Shown: in pieces, positions 7,845-15,650 of the stretch
Layout: every line of letters begins with the position of its first letter
Numbering within the stretch: position 1 is the stretch's first letter
Position numbers and translations under genes: made by a program
DNA from: an uncultured Methanosarcinales archaeon
GTDB lineage: Archaea; Halobacteriota; Methanosarcinia; Methanotrichales; Methanotrichaceae
DNA length: 63,314 nt
Reading direction: 5' to 3'
Assembly: GCA_903871465.1 (NCBI GenBank)
Contig: CAIQHB010000024.1
Span: 1 to 63,314, forward strand
The notes under the pieces: generated by a model
Database searches by the model: none
Told to the model about the DNA's origin: nothing
What the model saw: only the letters and a program-made list of their open reading frames with translations

Positions 7845-9251
7845 ATGTCAACCAAGATAAATTTGAATCGGGTGGAGATGCCCAAGCAATCCCCGGAGTT
7901 GAGGAGGCACAACTTCCAGGAAGTTGCCCTGGGATACAGCCCGGAACAGGCGGCAGAAGAGGCGGCAAGATGTCTTCAATGCAAGAAGCCCAAGTGCATT
8001 GAAGGCTGTCCGGTGGGCGTGGAGATTCCGATCTTCATTCGTGCCCTGCGGGACGGGGATATGCCTGAGGCGGCCCTGTCCCTTAAGAGAAAGAACAGCC
8101 TGCCCGGAGTCTGCGGTCGGGTTTGTCCCCAGGAGGTACAGTGCGAGTGTCGATGCGTTCTGGCCAAGAAGGGGGCGCCCGTGGCCATAGGCCGTCTGGA
8201 GCGCTATGTGGCCGACTGGGAGCAGACCACGAAAAAATGCCCTGTATGCGAACTTGTGCCTCCCTCCGGAAAACGTGCCGCGGTCGTCGGCTCGGGCCCC
8301 GCCGGCCTCACATGCGCCGCGGATCTGGCCAGAATGGGCCACAAAGTTACCATCTTCGAGGCCCTGCATGATGGCGGCGGCGTCCTGGTCTACGGCATTC
8401 CTGAGTTTCGCCTGCCCAAGGGCATTGTGAAGTCGGAGATCGAGTACGTCAAGTCCCTGGGCGTCGATCTGGAGCTTGACTCCGTCGTGGGAAGACTGGT
8501 TCAGTTGGAAGGCCTGTTCAAGGAGGGCTACAATGCTGTGTTCCTGGGCATCGGGGCGGGAGCACCCCGTTTTCTCAACATTCCCGGCGAGAACCTGAGC
8601 GGTATTTACTCTGCTAACGAATACCTGACGCGAATCAATCTGATGAAGGCCTACAAGTTCCCGGATTACGATACGCCCGTAAAGATCGGGAAACGGGTGG
8701 CAGTGGTGGGTGGAGGTAACGTGGCCATGGATGCCGCTCGCTCGGCCATGCGCCTCGGCGCGGAAGAGGTGCACGTGATATACCGCCGCTCCCGGGAAGA
8801 GATGCCCGCCCGTCTGGAAGAGGTGGAGAACGCTATGGAGGAGGGTGTGATCTTCGACTTCCTGACCAATCCCACGCGCTTTTTAGGCGACGATCGGGGC
8901 ATGGTCAAGGGCATGGAGGTAGTGCAGATGGAGTTGGGCGAGCCGGATGCCTCTGGCAGGCGTAGCCCGTGCGTGAAGGCGGGCACCGAGCATATCGTAG
9001 ATGTGGATACGGTTGTCATCGCTGTAGGAACCGTGCCGAATCCCCTCATCGCCTCTTGCACACCTCAACTCAAGACCACCAAGTGGGGTACATTGGTTGT
9101 GGACGAACGAGGCCGCACGACTATGGAGGGCGTCTGGGCGGGAGGAGACATCACCAGCGGCGGAGCCACAGTGATCAGCGCCATGGGTGCGGGAAAGGTC
9201 GCGGCTGCGGATATGGACGGGTGGCTGAGGAAGGATGGGAAGTGGTGCTGA
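7845..9251 (+). CDS. Second NfnB/SudA/GltD-like NADPH flavoprotein
   Basis: 468 residues from ATG 7845; the upstream extension to 7749 has no family similarity. It has the same layout as the gene at 5233-6675: N-terminal Cys clusters (CLQCKKPKCIEGCPVG, CGRVCPQEVQCECRC), an FAD motif (VVGSGPAGLTCAADLARMG) and an NADPH motif (AVVGGGNVAMDAARSAMRLG). It is transcribed away from the nfn-fdh operon and has no small-subunit gene beside it. It may serve as the reductase for a split glutamate synthase (an FMN synthase domain is encoded at 19688) or as an alternative Nfn large subunit. It looks more GC-rich than the leftward copy, so it may be a separate acquisition rather than a recent duplicate. Confidence 0.85.
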   Translation: MSTKINLNRVEMPKQSPELRRHNFQEVALGYSPEQAAEEAARCLQCKKPKCIEGCPVGVEIPIFIRALRDGDMPEAALSLKRKNSLPGVCGRVCPQEVQCECRCVLAKKGAPVAIGRLERYVADWEQTTKKCPVCELVPPSGKRAAVVGSGPAGLTCAADLARMGHKVTIFEALHDGGGVLVYGIPEFRLPKGIVKSEIEYVKSLGVDLELDSVVGRLVQLEGLFKEGYNAVFLGIGAGAPRFLNIPGENLSGIYSANEYLTRINLMKAYKFPDYDTPVKIGKRVAVVGGGNVAMDAARSAMRLGAEEVHVIYRRSREEMPARLEEVENAMEEGVIFDFLTNPTRFLGDDRGMVKGMEVVQMELGEPDASGRRSPCVKAGTEHIVDVDTVVIAVGTVPNPLIASCTPQLKTTKWGTLVVDERGRTTMEGVWAGGDITSGGATVISAMGAGKVAAADMDGWLRKDGKWC

Positions 9252-9354
9252 AGAAGAGTTACCACCGATTTAATTATTTTTTAGGTATAGTTTTACGTCG
9301 TATTAATAATAAAAAAATCAACTCCACTTGTGTCTGAGGTCGTCTGATACTTTT

Positions 9355-9471
9355 CATCAAGTACCCATCAAGTTCGTGAAAATCGCCAAGCAGTTCGATT
9401 TTCGGTATTCTGAATGTCATTCCAGGCCCAATCTATCCGGTTCCATCAAGTATCCATCAAGTACTCATCAA
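9355..9471 (+). repeat. 11-base CATCAAGTAYY repeats in two groups
   Basis: CATCAAG recurs at 9355, 9366, 9443, 9454 and 9465. Within each group the spacing is exactly 11 bases (about one helical turn), so two units are followed by three units 70 bases later. Such phased repeats often bind a protein along one DNA face. There are too few units and no spacers, so this is not CRISPR. Confidence 0.6.
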
Positions 9472-9726
9472 GCAATCGTGTCACCCCTGGCGGCCAGTCC
9501 AGAACCGAAATGTTGCGCATCAACTTCGGGGCCGTATCTGGGTCGTAGGGCAGCACTACCTCGGCATTTTATACTGCCCTAATTCGGTCCGCCTTTTCCA
9601 TCTGTTGATCGCACTCTTGGCCGAATGCTGGATGAATGACAGGGATACCAAAATCTTTTTATCGGATAAGGGCAACACATTGTATGTTAACAGCTCACGG
9701 GCGGCGGGGATTCTGTCCCCATGCAA

Positions 9727-9744
9727 ATAGCGGATAACCGCTAT
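9727..9744 (-). terminator. Hairpin after the NYN gene
   Basis: ATAGCGG / CCGCTAT form a 7-bp stem with a 4-base loop, 14 bases beyond the NYN stop codon. No strong T-run follows, so termination is only probable. Confidence 0.35.
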
Positions 9745-9758
9745 GCCGCCTGGATTAA

Positions 9759-10334
9759 TTACTTTTTATCCCGTTCAATTTTGCTTATGATCATCTCCAG
9801 GTCAATGAACCGATCTGATAGCCGGATCATCTCCCTATTAATGCCCTGACTTTTGAAGTATGCCACTTCCACAATTAACCCTTGCCTCTGAACGTCGTCT
9901 ATCACTTGGTGAAAATCAAAGTCCCCCGACACGATAATAGCTACATCATAGGCGTTTGCTGTTGCCAGGGATAGAACATCCGACGCCAAAGCGATGTCTA
10001 CACCCTTCTCGATGAACGTTTCACTGGTGGTAACGTGTTTGCAGCCTTCGCATGTGAACTCAGAGGTCCTTTTTCTTCTTGGAATGATCCTGGTTTTGAG
10101 TCCCTGATGCTCTAGCATGTGATAGAAGCCCCATTTTTTGTTTACGCTCGCTGCTATTGCTTCATCATTATTTGGGTTGGGATGAATTGATCCATAATAG
10201 TATGCCCTCTTTAGCTTCCGACCTTCTGATAGCACTTTCACCAATTTGATGCAATCAACTTGTTTACCCAATCCACTAGCTCCACCATCAAGATTTGAGC
10301 CGTCAATAAATATCATCAATCGGTCTTCTGGCAT
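9759..10334 (-). CDS. NYN-domain (LabA/DUF88-like) predicted ribonuclease with Cys pair
   Basis: 191 residues. The NYN/PIN-like fold is marked by the acidic motif FIDGSN (residues 8-13), EKGVDIALASDVL (about 108-120) and VSGDFDF (about 134-140). These carry the Asp residues that bind metal in the family. A CEGC pair near residue 96 may hold zinc with other ligands. NYN proteins are predicted RNases, often in RNA processing or defence. It is transcribed away from the type I restriction operon, about 300 bases off, which fits a defence island. Start: GGAGAT five bases before ATG 10334. Target unknown. Confidence 0.8.
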   Translation of the reverse strand: MPEDRLMIFIDGSNLDGGASGLGKQVDCIKLVKVLSEGRKLKRAYYYGSIHPNPNNDEAIAASVNKKWGFYHMLEHQGLKTRIIPRRKRTSEFTCEGCKHVTTSETFIEKGVDIALASDVLSLATANAYDVAIIVSGDFDFHQVIDDVQRQGLIVEVAYFKSQGINREMIRLSDRFIDLEMIISKIERDKK

Positions 10335-10534
10335 ACTATCTCCATAGATTGACTCAGTTATAAAAAAGAGTGGGTTAAGAATCCGTAGGCACTTTGGCCC
10401 GCTTGATGGTTACTTCCAGCATTCCCCCGCATCGGCTTTGCATGCAAAGTCCGTTCTGCAAATAAGGCCTGATGCCTGCAAATGAAGTCCCCTTCAAAAG
10501 GGACTTTGGGTGCGAAGCCACTGGAAGAGGTTGC

Positions 10535-10542
10535 TTTAAATA
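10535..10542 (+). promoter_or_regulatory. TATA box of the type I restriction operon
   Basis: TTTAAATA lies about 100 bases before the hsdM ATG, with a stem-loop (AAGTCCC 10485-10491 / GGGACTT 10500-10506) just upstream. The 10335-10643 interval holds no gene. Confidence 0.45.
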
Positions 10543-10643
10543 TGGTAGCTCAACTATTTGTCTACTATCTGGGGTGCAGTCCACTTCACCCGGTGCTTGA
10601 ACGGGCGCTTTCATTCCGAAAAATCGAACAAAGGTTGCTTACC

Positions 10644-13043
10644 ATGGCTCTCAAGAAATCCGAACTCTACTCCTCTCTGTGGCAGTCCTGCGATGAACTG
10701 CGTGGCGGCATGGACGCCAGCCAGTACAAGGACTATGTTCTCGTATTGCTGTTTATCAAATACGTCAGCGACAAGTATGCAGGCGTGCCCTATGCGCCGA
10801 TCACCATCCCGGAGGGCGCGAGCTTCAAGGACATGGTTGCACTCAAGGGCAAATCGGACATTGGCGACCAGATCAATAAGAAGATCATCGCCCCGCTGGC
10901 CAATGACAACAAGCTTTCCGACTTCCCTGATTTCAATGACGTCGCCAAGCTTGGAAGCGGCCATGAGATGGTAGAGCGGCTAACCAATCTGATCGCCATC
11001 TTCGAGAATCCCGCGCTGGACTTCTCGAAAAACCGTGCCGACAACGACGACATCCTCGGCGATGCCTATGAATACCTCATGCGCCACTTCGCCACCGAGA
11101 GCGGCAAGAGCAAGGGGCAGTTTTACACACCAGCCGAGGTCAGTCGTGTGATTGCGCAGATCCTTGGCATCCATGAAGCCCGTACTCGTGCGGACACCAC
11201 CGTTTATGATCCCACCTGCGGCTCTGGGTCGCTGCTGCTAAAAGTCGCAGACGAAGCGCGGACGCCTGTCACCCTCTATGGGCAGGAAAAGGACGCAGCC
11301 ACCAGCGCTCTCGCTAAAATGAACATGATCCTGCACAACAACCCAGGCGCGAGCATCGTGCAGGGAAACACCCTGGCCGACCCCAAATTCAAGGACGGCG
11401 AGGCCCTGAAGACCTTCGATTACGTCGTCGCCAATCCGCCTTTTTCCGATAAGCGCTGGAGCACGGGCCTCGATCCTCTAAACGATCCCTTTGAGCGCTT
11501 CCAGTCTTTCGGAGTGCCGCCTGCCAAGCAGGGGGACTATGCCTATCTGCTGCAAATTGTCCGCTCGCTCAAGAGCACAGGCAAGGGCGAGTGCATTCTG
11601 CCACATGGCGTTCTCTTCCGGGGCAATGCGGAGGGTGAGATTCGGCGCAACCTCGTGCGCAAGGGCTATATCGAGGGCATCATCGGCATGCCCGCCAACA
11701 TCTTCTACGGCACCGGCATTCCCGCCTGCATCGTTGTCATCGACAAGCAGGACGCCCACGCCCGCAAGGGCATCTTCATGATCGATGCCAGCCAGGGCTT
11801 CAAGAAGGAAGGCCCCAAGAACCGCCTGCGAGCGCAGGACATCCACAAGATCGTGGACACCTTCACGAAAAGGCTCGATATCCCCGGTTACTCTCGCATG
11901 GTTTCTATGGAGGAGATCGAGAAAAATGAGTTCAACCTCAACCTGCCGCGCTATATCGAGGGCCAGCAGGCGGAAGACATTCAGGACATCGAAGGCCATC
12001 TGCGTGGCGGGATTCCTGTGCGGGATGTGGAGGCGCTTCATGCTTATTGGGCCGTCTGCCCGAAGCTGAAAACTGCCCTCTTCCAGGAAACCCGACCCGG
12101 CTATTTTGCTCTGACCGTGGACAGGGAGGCCATCAAACCCGCCATCTTCGGCCATCCTGAGTTCATCGCCTTCACAACTGGTATGAATGCCCATTTCAGC
12201 GAGTGGAGAGGACGCAGCGCTGCCACGCTCAAAGCCCTCCAGCCAGGCTTTCTCCCCAAAGAAGTGATCCTTGCACGGTCCAATGATCTGCTCACACACT
12301 ACGCCGATATGCCGCTCATCGACAAATACGATGTTTATCAGCACCTGATGGACTACTGGGAGAAGAGCATGCAGGACGACTGCTACCTGGTCGCCGCCGA
12401 CGGCTGGAAGGCCGAGACTTATCGAGTCATCGAGAAGGACAAGAAGGGCAGGGAAAAGGACAGGGGCTGGAGCTGCGACCTCGTGCCCAAGGCCCTTATC
12501 GTCGCCCGTTACTTTGCCCAGGATCAAGCCGCTATAGATCTGCTCGCAGCTGAGCTGGATAGCGTCACCGCCCGCATGGCCGAACTGGAAGAGGAACACG
12601 GCGGCGAAGACGGCGCTTTCTCCGAACTCGACAAGGTAAACAAGGGCAACGTCAACGCCCGGCTGAAGGAGATCAAGGGCGACAGGGAGGCAAGGGACGA
12701 AGCTGCCGTGCTCAATGAATGGCTGAAGCTCGCCAGGGATGAAGACGACCTCAAGATGAGGCTCAAGGATGCCGAGGCCAAACTGGACGCAAGAGCTTAT
12801 TCACATTATCCCAAGCTCAGCGAGGACGAGATCAAGGTGCTGGTAGTGGACGACAAATGGCTGGCAACGCTTTCAACTGACATACAGACGGAACTCGATC
12901 GGGTGTCTCAGGCGCTTACTGGTCGAATCGAGCAGCTTGCCGAGCGCTACGCTATGCCATTGCCAAAACTCACAGATGATGTTGAAATCCTGAGCATGAA
13001 GGTAGATGAGCACCTGAAGAAGATGAGGTTTGCGTGGAAGTGA
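10644..13043 (+). CDS. hsdM: Type I restriction-modification DNA methyltransferase subunit
   Basis: 799 residues from ATG 10644 (MALKKSELYSSLW, the usual family start); upstream in-frame codons look non-coding. N-terminal HsdM domain at about 1-130. The N6-adenine methylase domain follows with the SAM site DPTCGSGSLL (about 190) and catalytic NPPF (VVANPPFSDKRW, about 270). The protein is longer than the common 500-residue HsdM: beyond about residue 460 it carries a roughly 330-residue extension, largely helical with Glu/Lys coiled-coil stretches (about 620-720). It modifies one adenine in each strand of the site chosen by HsdS. First gene of the operon; its end overlaps hsdS by 10 bases. Confidence 0.93.
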   Translation: MALKKSELYSSLWQSCDELRGGMDASQYKDYVLVLLFIKYVSDKYAGVPYAPITIPEGASFKDMVALKGKSDIGDQINKKIIAPLANDNKLSDFPDFNDVAKLGSGHEMVERLTNLIAIFENPALDFSKNRADNDDILGDAYEYLMRHFATESGKSKGQFYTPAEVSRVIAQILGIHEARTRADTTVYDPTCGSGSLLLKVADEARTPVTLYGQEKDAATSALAKMNMILHNNPGASIVQGNTLADPKFKDGEALKTFDYVVANPPFSDKRWSTGLDPLNDPFERFQSFGVPPAKQGDYAYLLQIVRSLKSTGKGECILPHGVLFRGNAEGEIRRNLVRKGYIEGIIGMPANIFYGTGIPACIVVIDKQDAHARKGIFMIDASQGFKKEGPKNRLRAQDIHKIVDTFTKRLDIPGYSRMVSMEEIEKNEFNLNLPRYIEGQQAEDIQDIEGHLRGGIPVRDVEALHAYWAVCPKLKTALFQETRPGYFALTVDREAIKPAIFGHPEFIAFTTGMNAHFSEWRGRSAATLKALQPGFLPKEVILARSNDLLTHYADMPLIDKYDVYQHLMDYWEKSMQDDCYLVAADGWKAETYRVIEKDKKGREKDRGWSCDLVPKALIVARYFAQDQAAIDLLAAELDSVTARMAELEEEHGGEDGAFSELDKVNKGNVNARLKEIKGDREARDEAAVLNEWLKLARDEDDLKMRLKDAEAKLDARAYSHYPKLSEDEIKVLVVDDKWLATLSTDIQTELDRVSQALTGRIEQLAERYAMPLPKLTDDVEILSMKVDEHLKKMRFAWK

Positions 13044-14353
13044 AGCCGATGTACAATATGGTAGCTAAACAGTGGAAAGAAATCACTGTAGAAGACCTAA
13101 AGGCTCCTTCAAATAATGCACTTGCAACTGGGCCTTTCGGCTCAAGCATTGGCTCTCGTTTTTTCCAAGATCATGGCTTTCCCGTTATTCGTGGAAGCAA
13201 CCTGAGCAATGATGCTCTAATACGATTCAATGACCACGGACTAGTGTTTATTTCCGAAGAAAAGGCCGCCGAGTTTAAACGATCAATCGTTCGCAAAGGC
13301 GATCTCATATTCACTTGTTGGGGAACTATCAATCAAGTAGGTCTGATCGATGATACAGCCAAACACCTGGAGTATGTCATTTCAAACAAGCAGATGAAAT
13401 TTACCCCTAACCCAAATAAAGCAGATAGCTTATTCCTATATTACCTGTTTTCAAGCTCTGAAGTCCAAAATAAGCTCAGGAATCAGAGCATAGGTAGCTC
13501 TGTGCCAGGATTCAATCTTGGTCAACTCCGAGCAATGTGTTTGAAAGTTCCCCCTCTTCCCGAACAGCGCGCCATCGCTTCCACCCTCCGCGATGTAGAT
13601 GTCCTCCTAGTTGCCCTCGATCATCTCATCGCCAAGAAGCGCGACATCAAGCAGGCTGCCATGCAGGAACTGCTCACCGGAAAGAGAAGGCTGCCGGGCT
13701 TTGCATGTAGTAAGGGATACAAGCAGACCGAAGTAGGATTGATTCCTGAAAATTGGGAAATTAGATCTGCTAGCTCCATCTTGAATAAAGGGAGGTTAGG
13801 AGGAAATTACCCTAATCAAGATAAAGAGACGAACTATCCGCTAATAAAAATGGGGAACATCGGTCGAGGCAATATCGACAATGAGAAAATCGAGTATATT
13901 ATAGATGGTGTCGTGCCAAATGAGATGGATAGGCTTAGATATGGAGATCTTTTATTCAATACAAGGAATACTCTTGATTTAGTAGGAAAAGTCGCAGTTT
14001 GGAGGGATGAATTGCCTCTTGCCTATTACAACTCGAATCTTATGCGTCTTGAATTCAAACCGGATGAGATAGCTTCGACATTTTTTGCTAATTATGCATT
14101 TAATTCTACTGGCTGCATATCTCGTCTAAGAGAGATTGCCACTGGCACTACGAGCGTGGCGGCAATCTATACACGAGATCTATTGAAGATTCCATTTCCT
14201 CTTCCCCCTCTTCCCGAACAGCATGCTATTGCTACTGTTCTCTCCGACATGGATTCCGAGATTGCCGCCCTGGAAGCCCGCCGTGAAAAAACCCGCGCCC
14301 TCAAGCAAGGCATGATGCAGGAGTTGCTCACCGGGAGGATTCGATTAGTATGA
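13034..14353 (+). CDS. hsdS: Type I restriction-modification specificity subunit
   Basis: 439 residues. Two target-recognition domains (about 15-170 and 240-385) are each followed by a conserved helical spacer. The spacers begin PPLPEQRAIASTL and PPLPEQHAIATVL and end with MQELLTGK and MQELLTGR. HsdS chooses the DNA sequence recognised by the whole enzyme. Both recognition domains are clearly AT-richer than the spacers and than hsdM, typical of domains swapped by recombination between the repeated spacers. Starts at 13034, 13049 or 13058 are possible; I give the longest, which overlaps hsdM. Confidence 0.9.
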   Translation: MEVKPMYNMVAKQWKEITVEDLKAPSNNALATGPFGSSIGSRFFQDHGFPVIRGSNLSNDALIRFNDHGLVFISEEKAAEFKRSIVRKGDLIFTCWGTINQVGLIDDTAKHLEYVISNKQMKFTPNPNKADSLFLYYLFSSSEVQNKLRNQSIGSSVPGFNLGQLRAMCLKVPPLPEQRAIASTLRDVDVLLVALDHLIAKKRDIKQAAMQELLTGKRRLPGFACSKGYKQTEVGLIPENWEIRSASSILNKGRLGGNYPNQDKETNYPLIKMGNIGRGNIDNEKIEYIIDGVVPNEMDRLRYGDLLFNTRNTLDLVGKVAVWRDELPLAYYNSNLMRLEFKPDEIASTFFANYAFNSTGCISRLREIATGTTSVAAIYTRDLLKIPFPLPPLPEQHAIATVLSDMDSEIAALEARREKTRALKQGMMQELLTGRIRLV

Positions 14354-15393
14354 ACACCTTACCCTCTAATGATAACGTGCTGATTGCCGACATCTGCGAA
14401 CTGATCGAGAGAGCACGCCAGCGAACGGCGACGGCGGTGAATGCTGAGCTAACGCGACTGTATTGGCAGATAGGGCGGCGGATTCAGTTTGAGGTGATCA
14501 AGGGCGAGCGTGCTGCTTATGGGCAACAGATTTTTTCGGTGCTGTCGGTAAATCTAACCAGTGAATATGGTAAGGGATGGAGCGAGCGACAACTGCGGCA
14601 TTGTCTGCGCATTGCAGAGGTATTTCCTGACGAGAAGATTTTGCACACGCTGTGTGCAGAATTGAGCTGGTCTCATTTGCGCCAGATCGCCGCACTGGAT
14701 GATGCGATCAAGCGCGATTTTTACATCGAACTTTGCCGCCTTGAACATTGGAGTGTGCGCCAGTTGCAGGAGCGGATGAATTCGATGCTGTACGAACGCA
14801 GCGCTATATCCAAAAAACCGGAAGAGACCATCCGGCAAGAGCTGGTACAGTTGCGACAGGAACAACAATTGTCGCCAAGCTTGCTGCTGAAAGACCCATA
14901 CATCCTGGACTTTCTTGGTTTGAATGATCGTTATCTGGAAAGGGACTTGGAGGATGCCATACTGCGGGAGATTGAGCAGTTTTTGCTGGAGTTAGGAGCT
15001 GGTTTTACCTTTGTGGCGCGACAGAAGCGAATTCAAATTGATGACGATGATTTTTATATCGACCTGCTGTTCTATAACCGCAAGCTGAAACGTTTGGTGG
15101 CCATTGATCTGAAACTAGGCAGATTCAAACACGAATACAAGAGCCAGATGGAACTATATTTGCGCTGGCTGGCAAAGCACGAGCAGGAATCGGATGAGGC
15201 GTCACCGCTCGGCATCATTCTGTGCGCGGGCAAAAAGCAGGAACAAATTGAGCTGCTGGAACTCGATAAGAGTGGCATTCATGTGGCAGAGTATTTGACG
15301 GTGCTGCCATCACGCGAAGTCTTACAAATCAAGCTGCATCGATCCATCGAGATTGCCCGGCAACGTCTGTTGCAGGACAAGGAGAAGGCATGA
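14350..15393 (+). CDS. YhcG-family (DUF1016) PDDEXK nuclease
   Basis: 347 residues, ATGA overlap with hsdS. The N-terminal DUF1016 helical domain covers about residues 8-150 (RLYWQIGRRI, GKGWSERQLRHCLRIAEVFP). The C-terminal nuclease domain (about 165-320) has the PD-(D/E)xK core DDFYIDLLFYNRKLKRLVAI followed by DLKLG. YhcG-like proteins are predicted endonucleases often found inside type I restriction loci; their role there is not settled. The full-length frame, intact catalytic residues and tight coupling suggest it is made with HsdM and HsdS. It could be an extra effector against unmodified or incoming DNA (inference). Confidence 0.88.
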   Translation: MNTLPSNDNVLIADICELIERARQRTATAVNAELTRLYWQIGRRIQFEVIKGERAAYGQQIFSVLSVNLTSEYGKGWSERQLRHCLRIAEVFPDEKILHTLCAELSWSHLRQIAALDDAIKRDFYIELCRLEHWSVRQLQERMNSMLYERSAISKKPEETIRQELVQLRQEQQLSPSLLLKDPYILDFLGLNDRYLERDLEDAILREIEQFLLELGAGFTFVARQKRIQIDDDDFYIDLLFYNRKLKRLVAIDLKLGRFKHEYKSQMELYLRWLAKHEQESDEASPLGIILCAGKKQEQIELLELDKSGIHVAEYLTVLPSREVLQIKLHRSIEIARQRLLQDKEKA

Positions 15394-15650
15394 AAGAGCA
15401 CCAGCACGTAGCCGAGGCAGAGATTCCCCCAAGAAACTACCCGAGAAACTGCCCAAGAAACGCAACTACTCAGGGGAACATCAACACAGTCACAGGTGAA
15501 GTCACAGGTGAAGTCACAGATGAAGTTACAGGTGAAGTCACCCGGTTGCTGCTGGCCTGCCGGGAGGCGATTAGCTGGCTTTGGAAATACCGTCTCACCG
15601 CCAAAGGCCGAGCTATTCAGACATCTTTGCAGAGAGGGAAATCAAAATGA
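15390..15650 (+). pseudogene. Internally deleted winged-helix protein remnant with VTGE repeats
   Basis: An 86-codon frame, ATGA-overlapping yhcG and hsdR. It has a VTGEVTGEVTDEVTGEV stretch, then RLLLACRE, then after only six residues KYRLTAKGRA. In intact relatives known to me, the EVTxEV linker leads into a winged-helix domain of about 55-60 residues that ends in KYRLTxKGR. Here the middle of that domain is gone in frame, so DNA binding should be lost. The frame survives, perhaps because it keeps translation coupled from yhcG to hsdR. It may still be translated as a small protein. Confidence 0.6.
15489..15536 (+). repeat. Four tandem 12-base units
   Basis: GTCACAGGTGAA repeated four times (two exact copies, two with one change each) encodes VTGE/VTDE. 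Such repeats readily change unit number by slippage, always in frame. Confidence 0.85.

Larger units (their letters stand above)
9252..9758. other. 507-base intergenic region with short repeats and hairpins
   Basis: No supportable gene. It contains an 11-base repeat array (separate entry) and an inverted repeat TAGGGCAG (9546-9553) / CTGCCCTA (9574-9581). A hairpin lies at its right end. It marks the left boundary of the defence island and could be a decayed insertion scar. Confidence 0.5.

Noticed and set aside
7848-8774. 308-codon frame antisense to the second NfnB-like gene
   Set aside because: A complement shadow without a recognisable domain.
9328-9582. 84-codon frame across the CATCAAG repeats
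   Set aside because: Repeats are non-coding in style, there is no start signal, and the frame has no domain.
11478-12599. 373-codon open frame antisense to hsdM
   Set aside because: It is a shadow of the GC-rich hsdM codons, with no motif or ribosome site; hsdM motifs are unmistakable on the other strand.
15489-15536. CRISPR-like repeats
   Set aside because: Units are 12 bases, directly adjacent and coding; no spacers. The 11-base and 18-base arrays fail for the same reasons.
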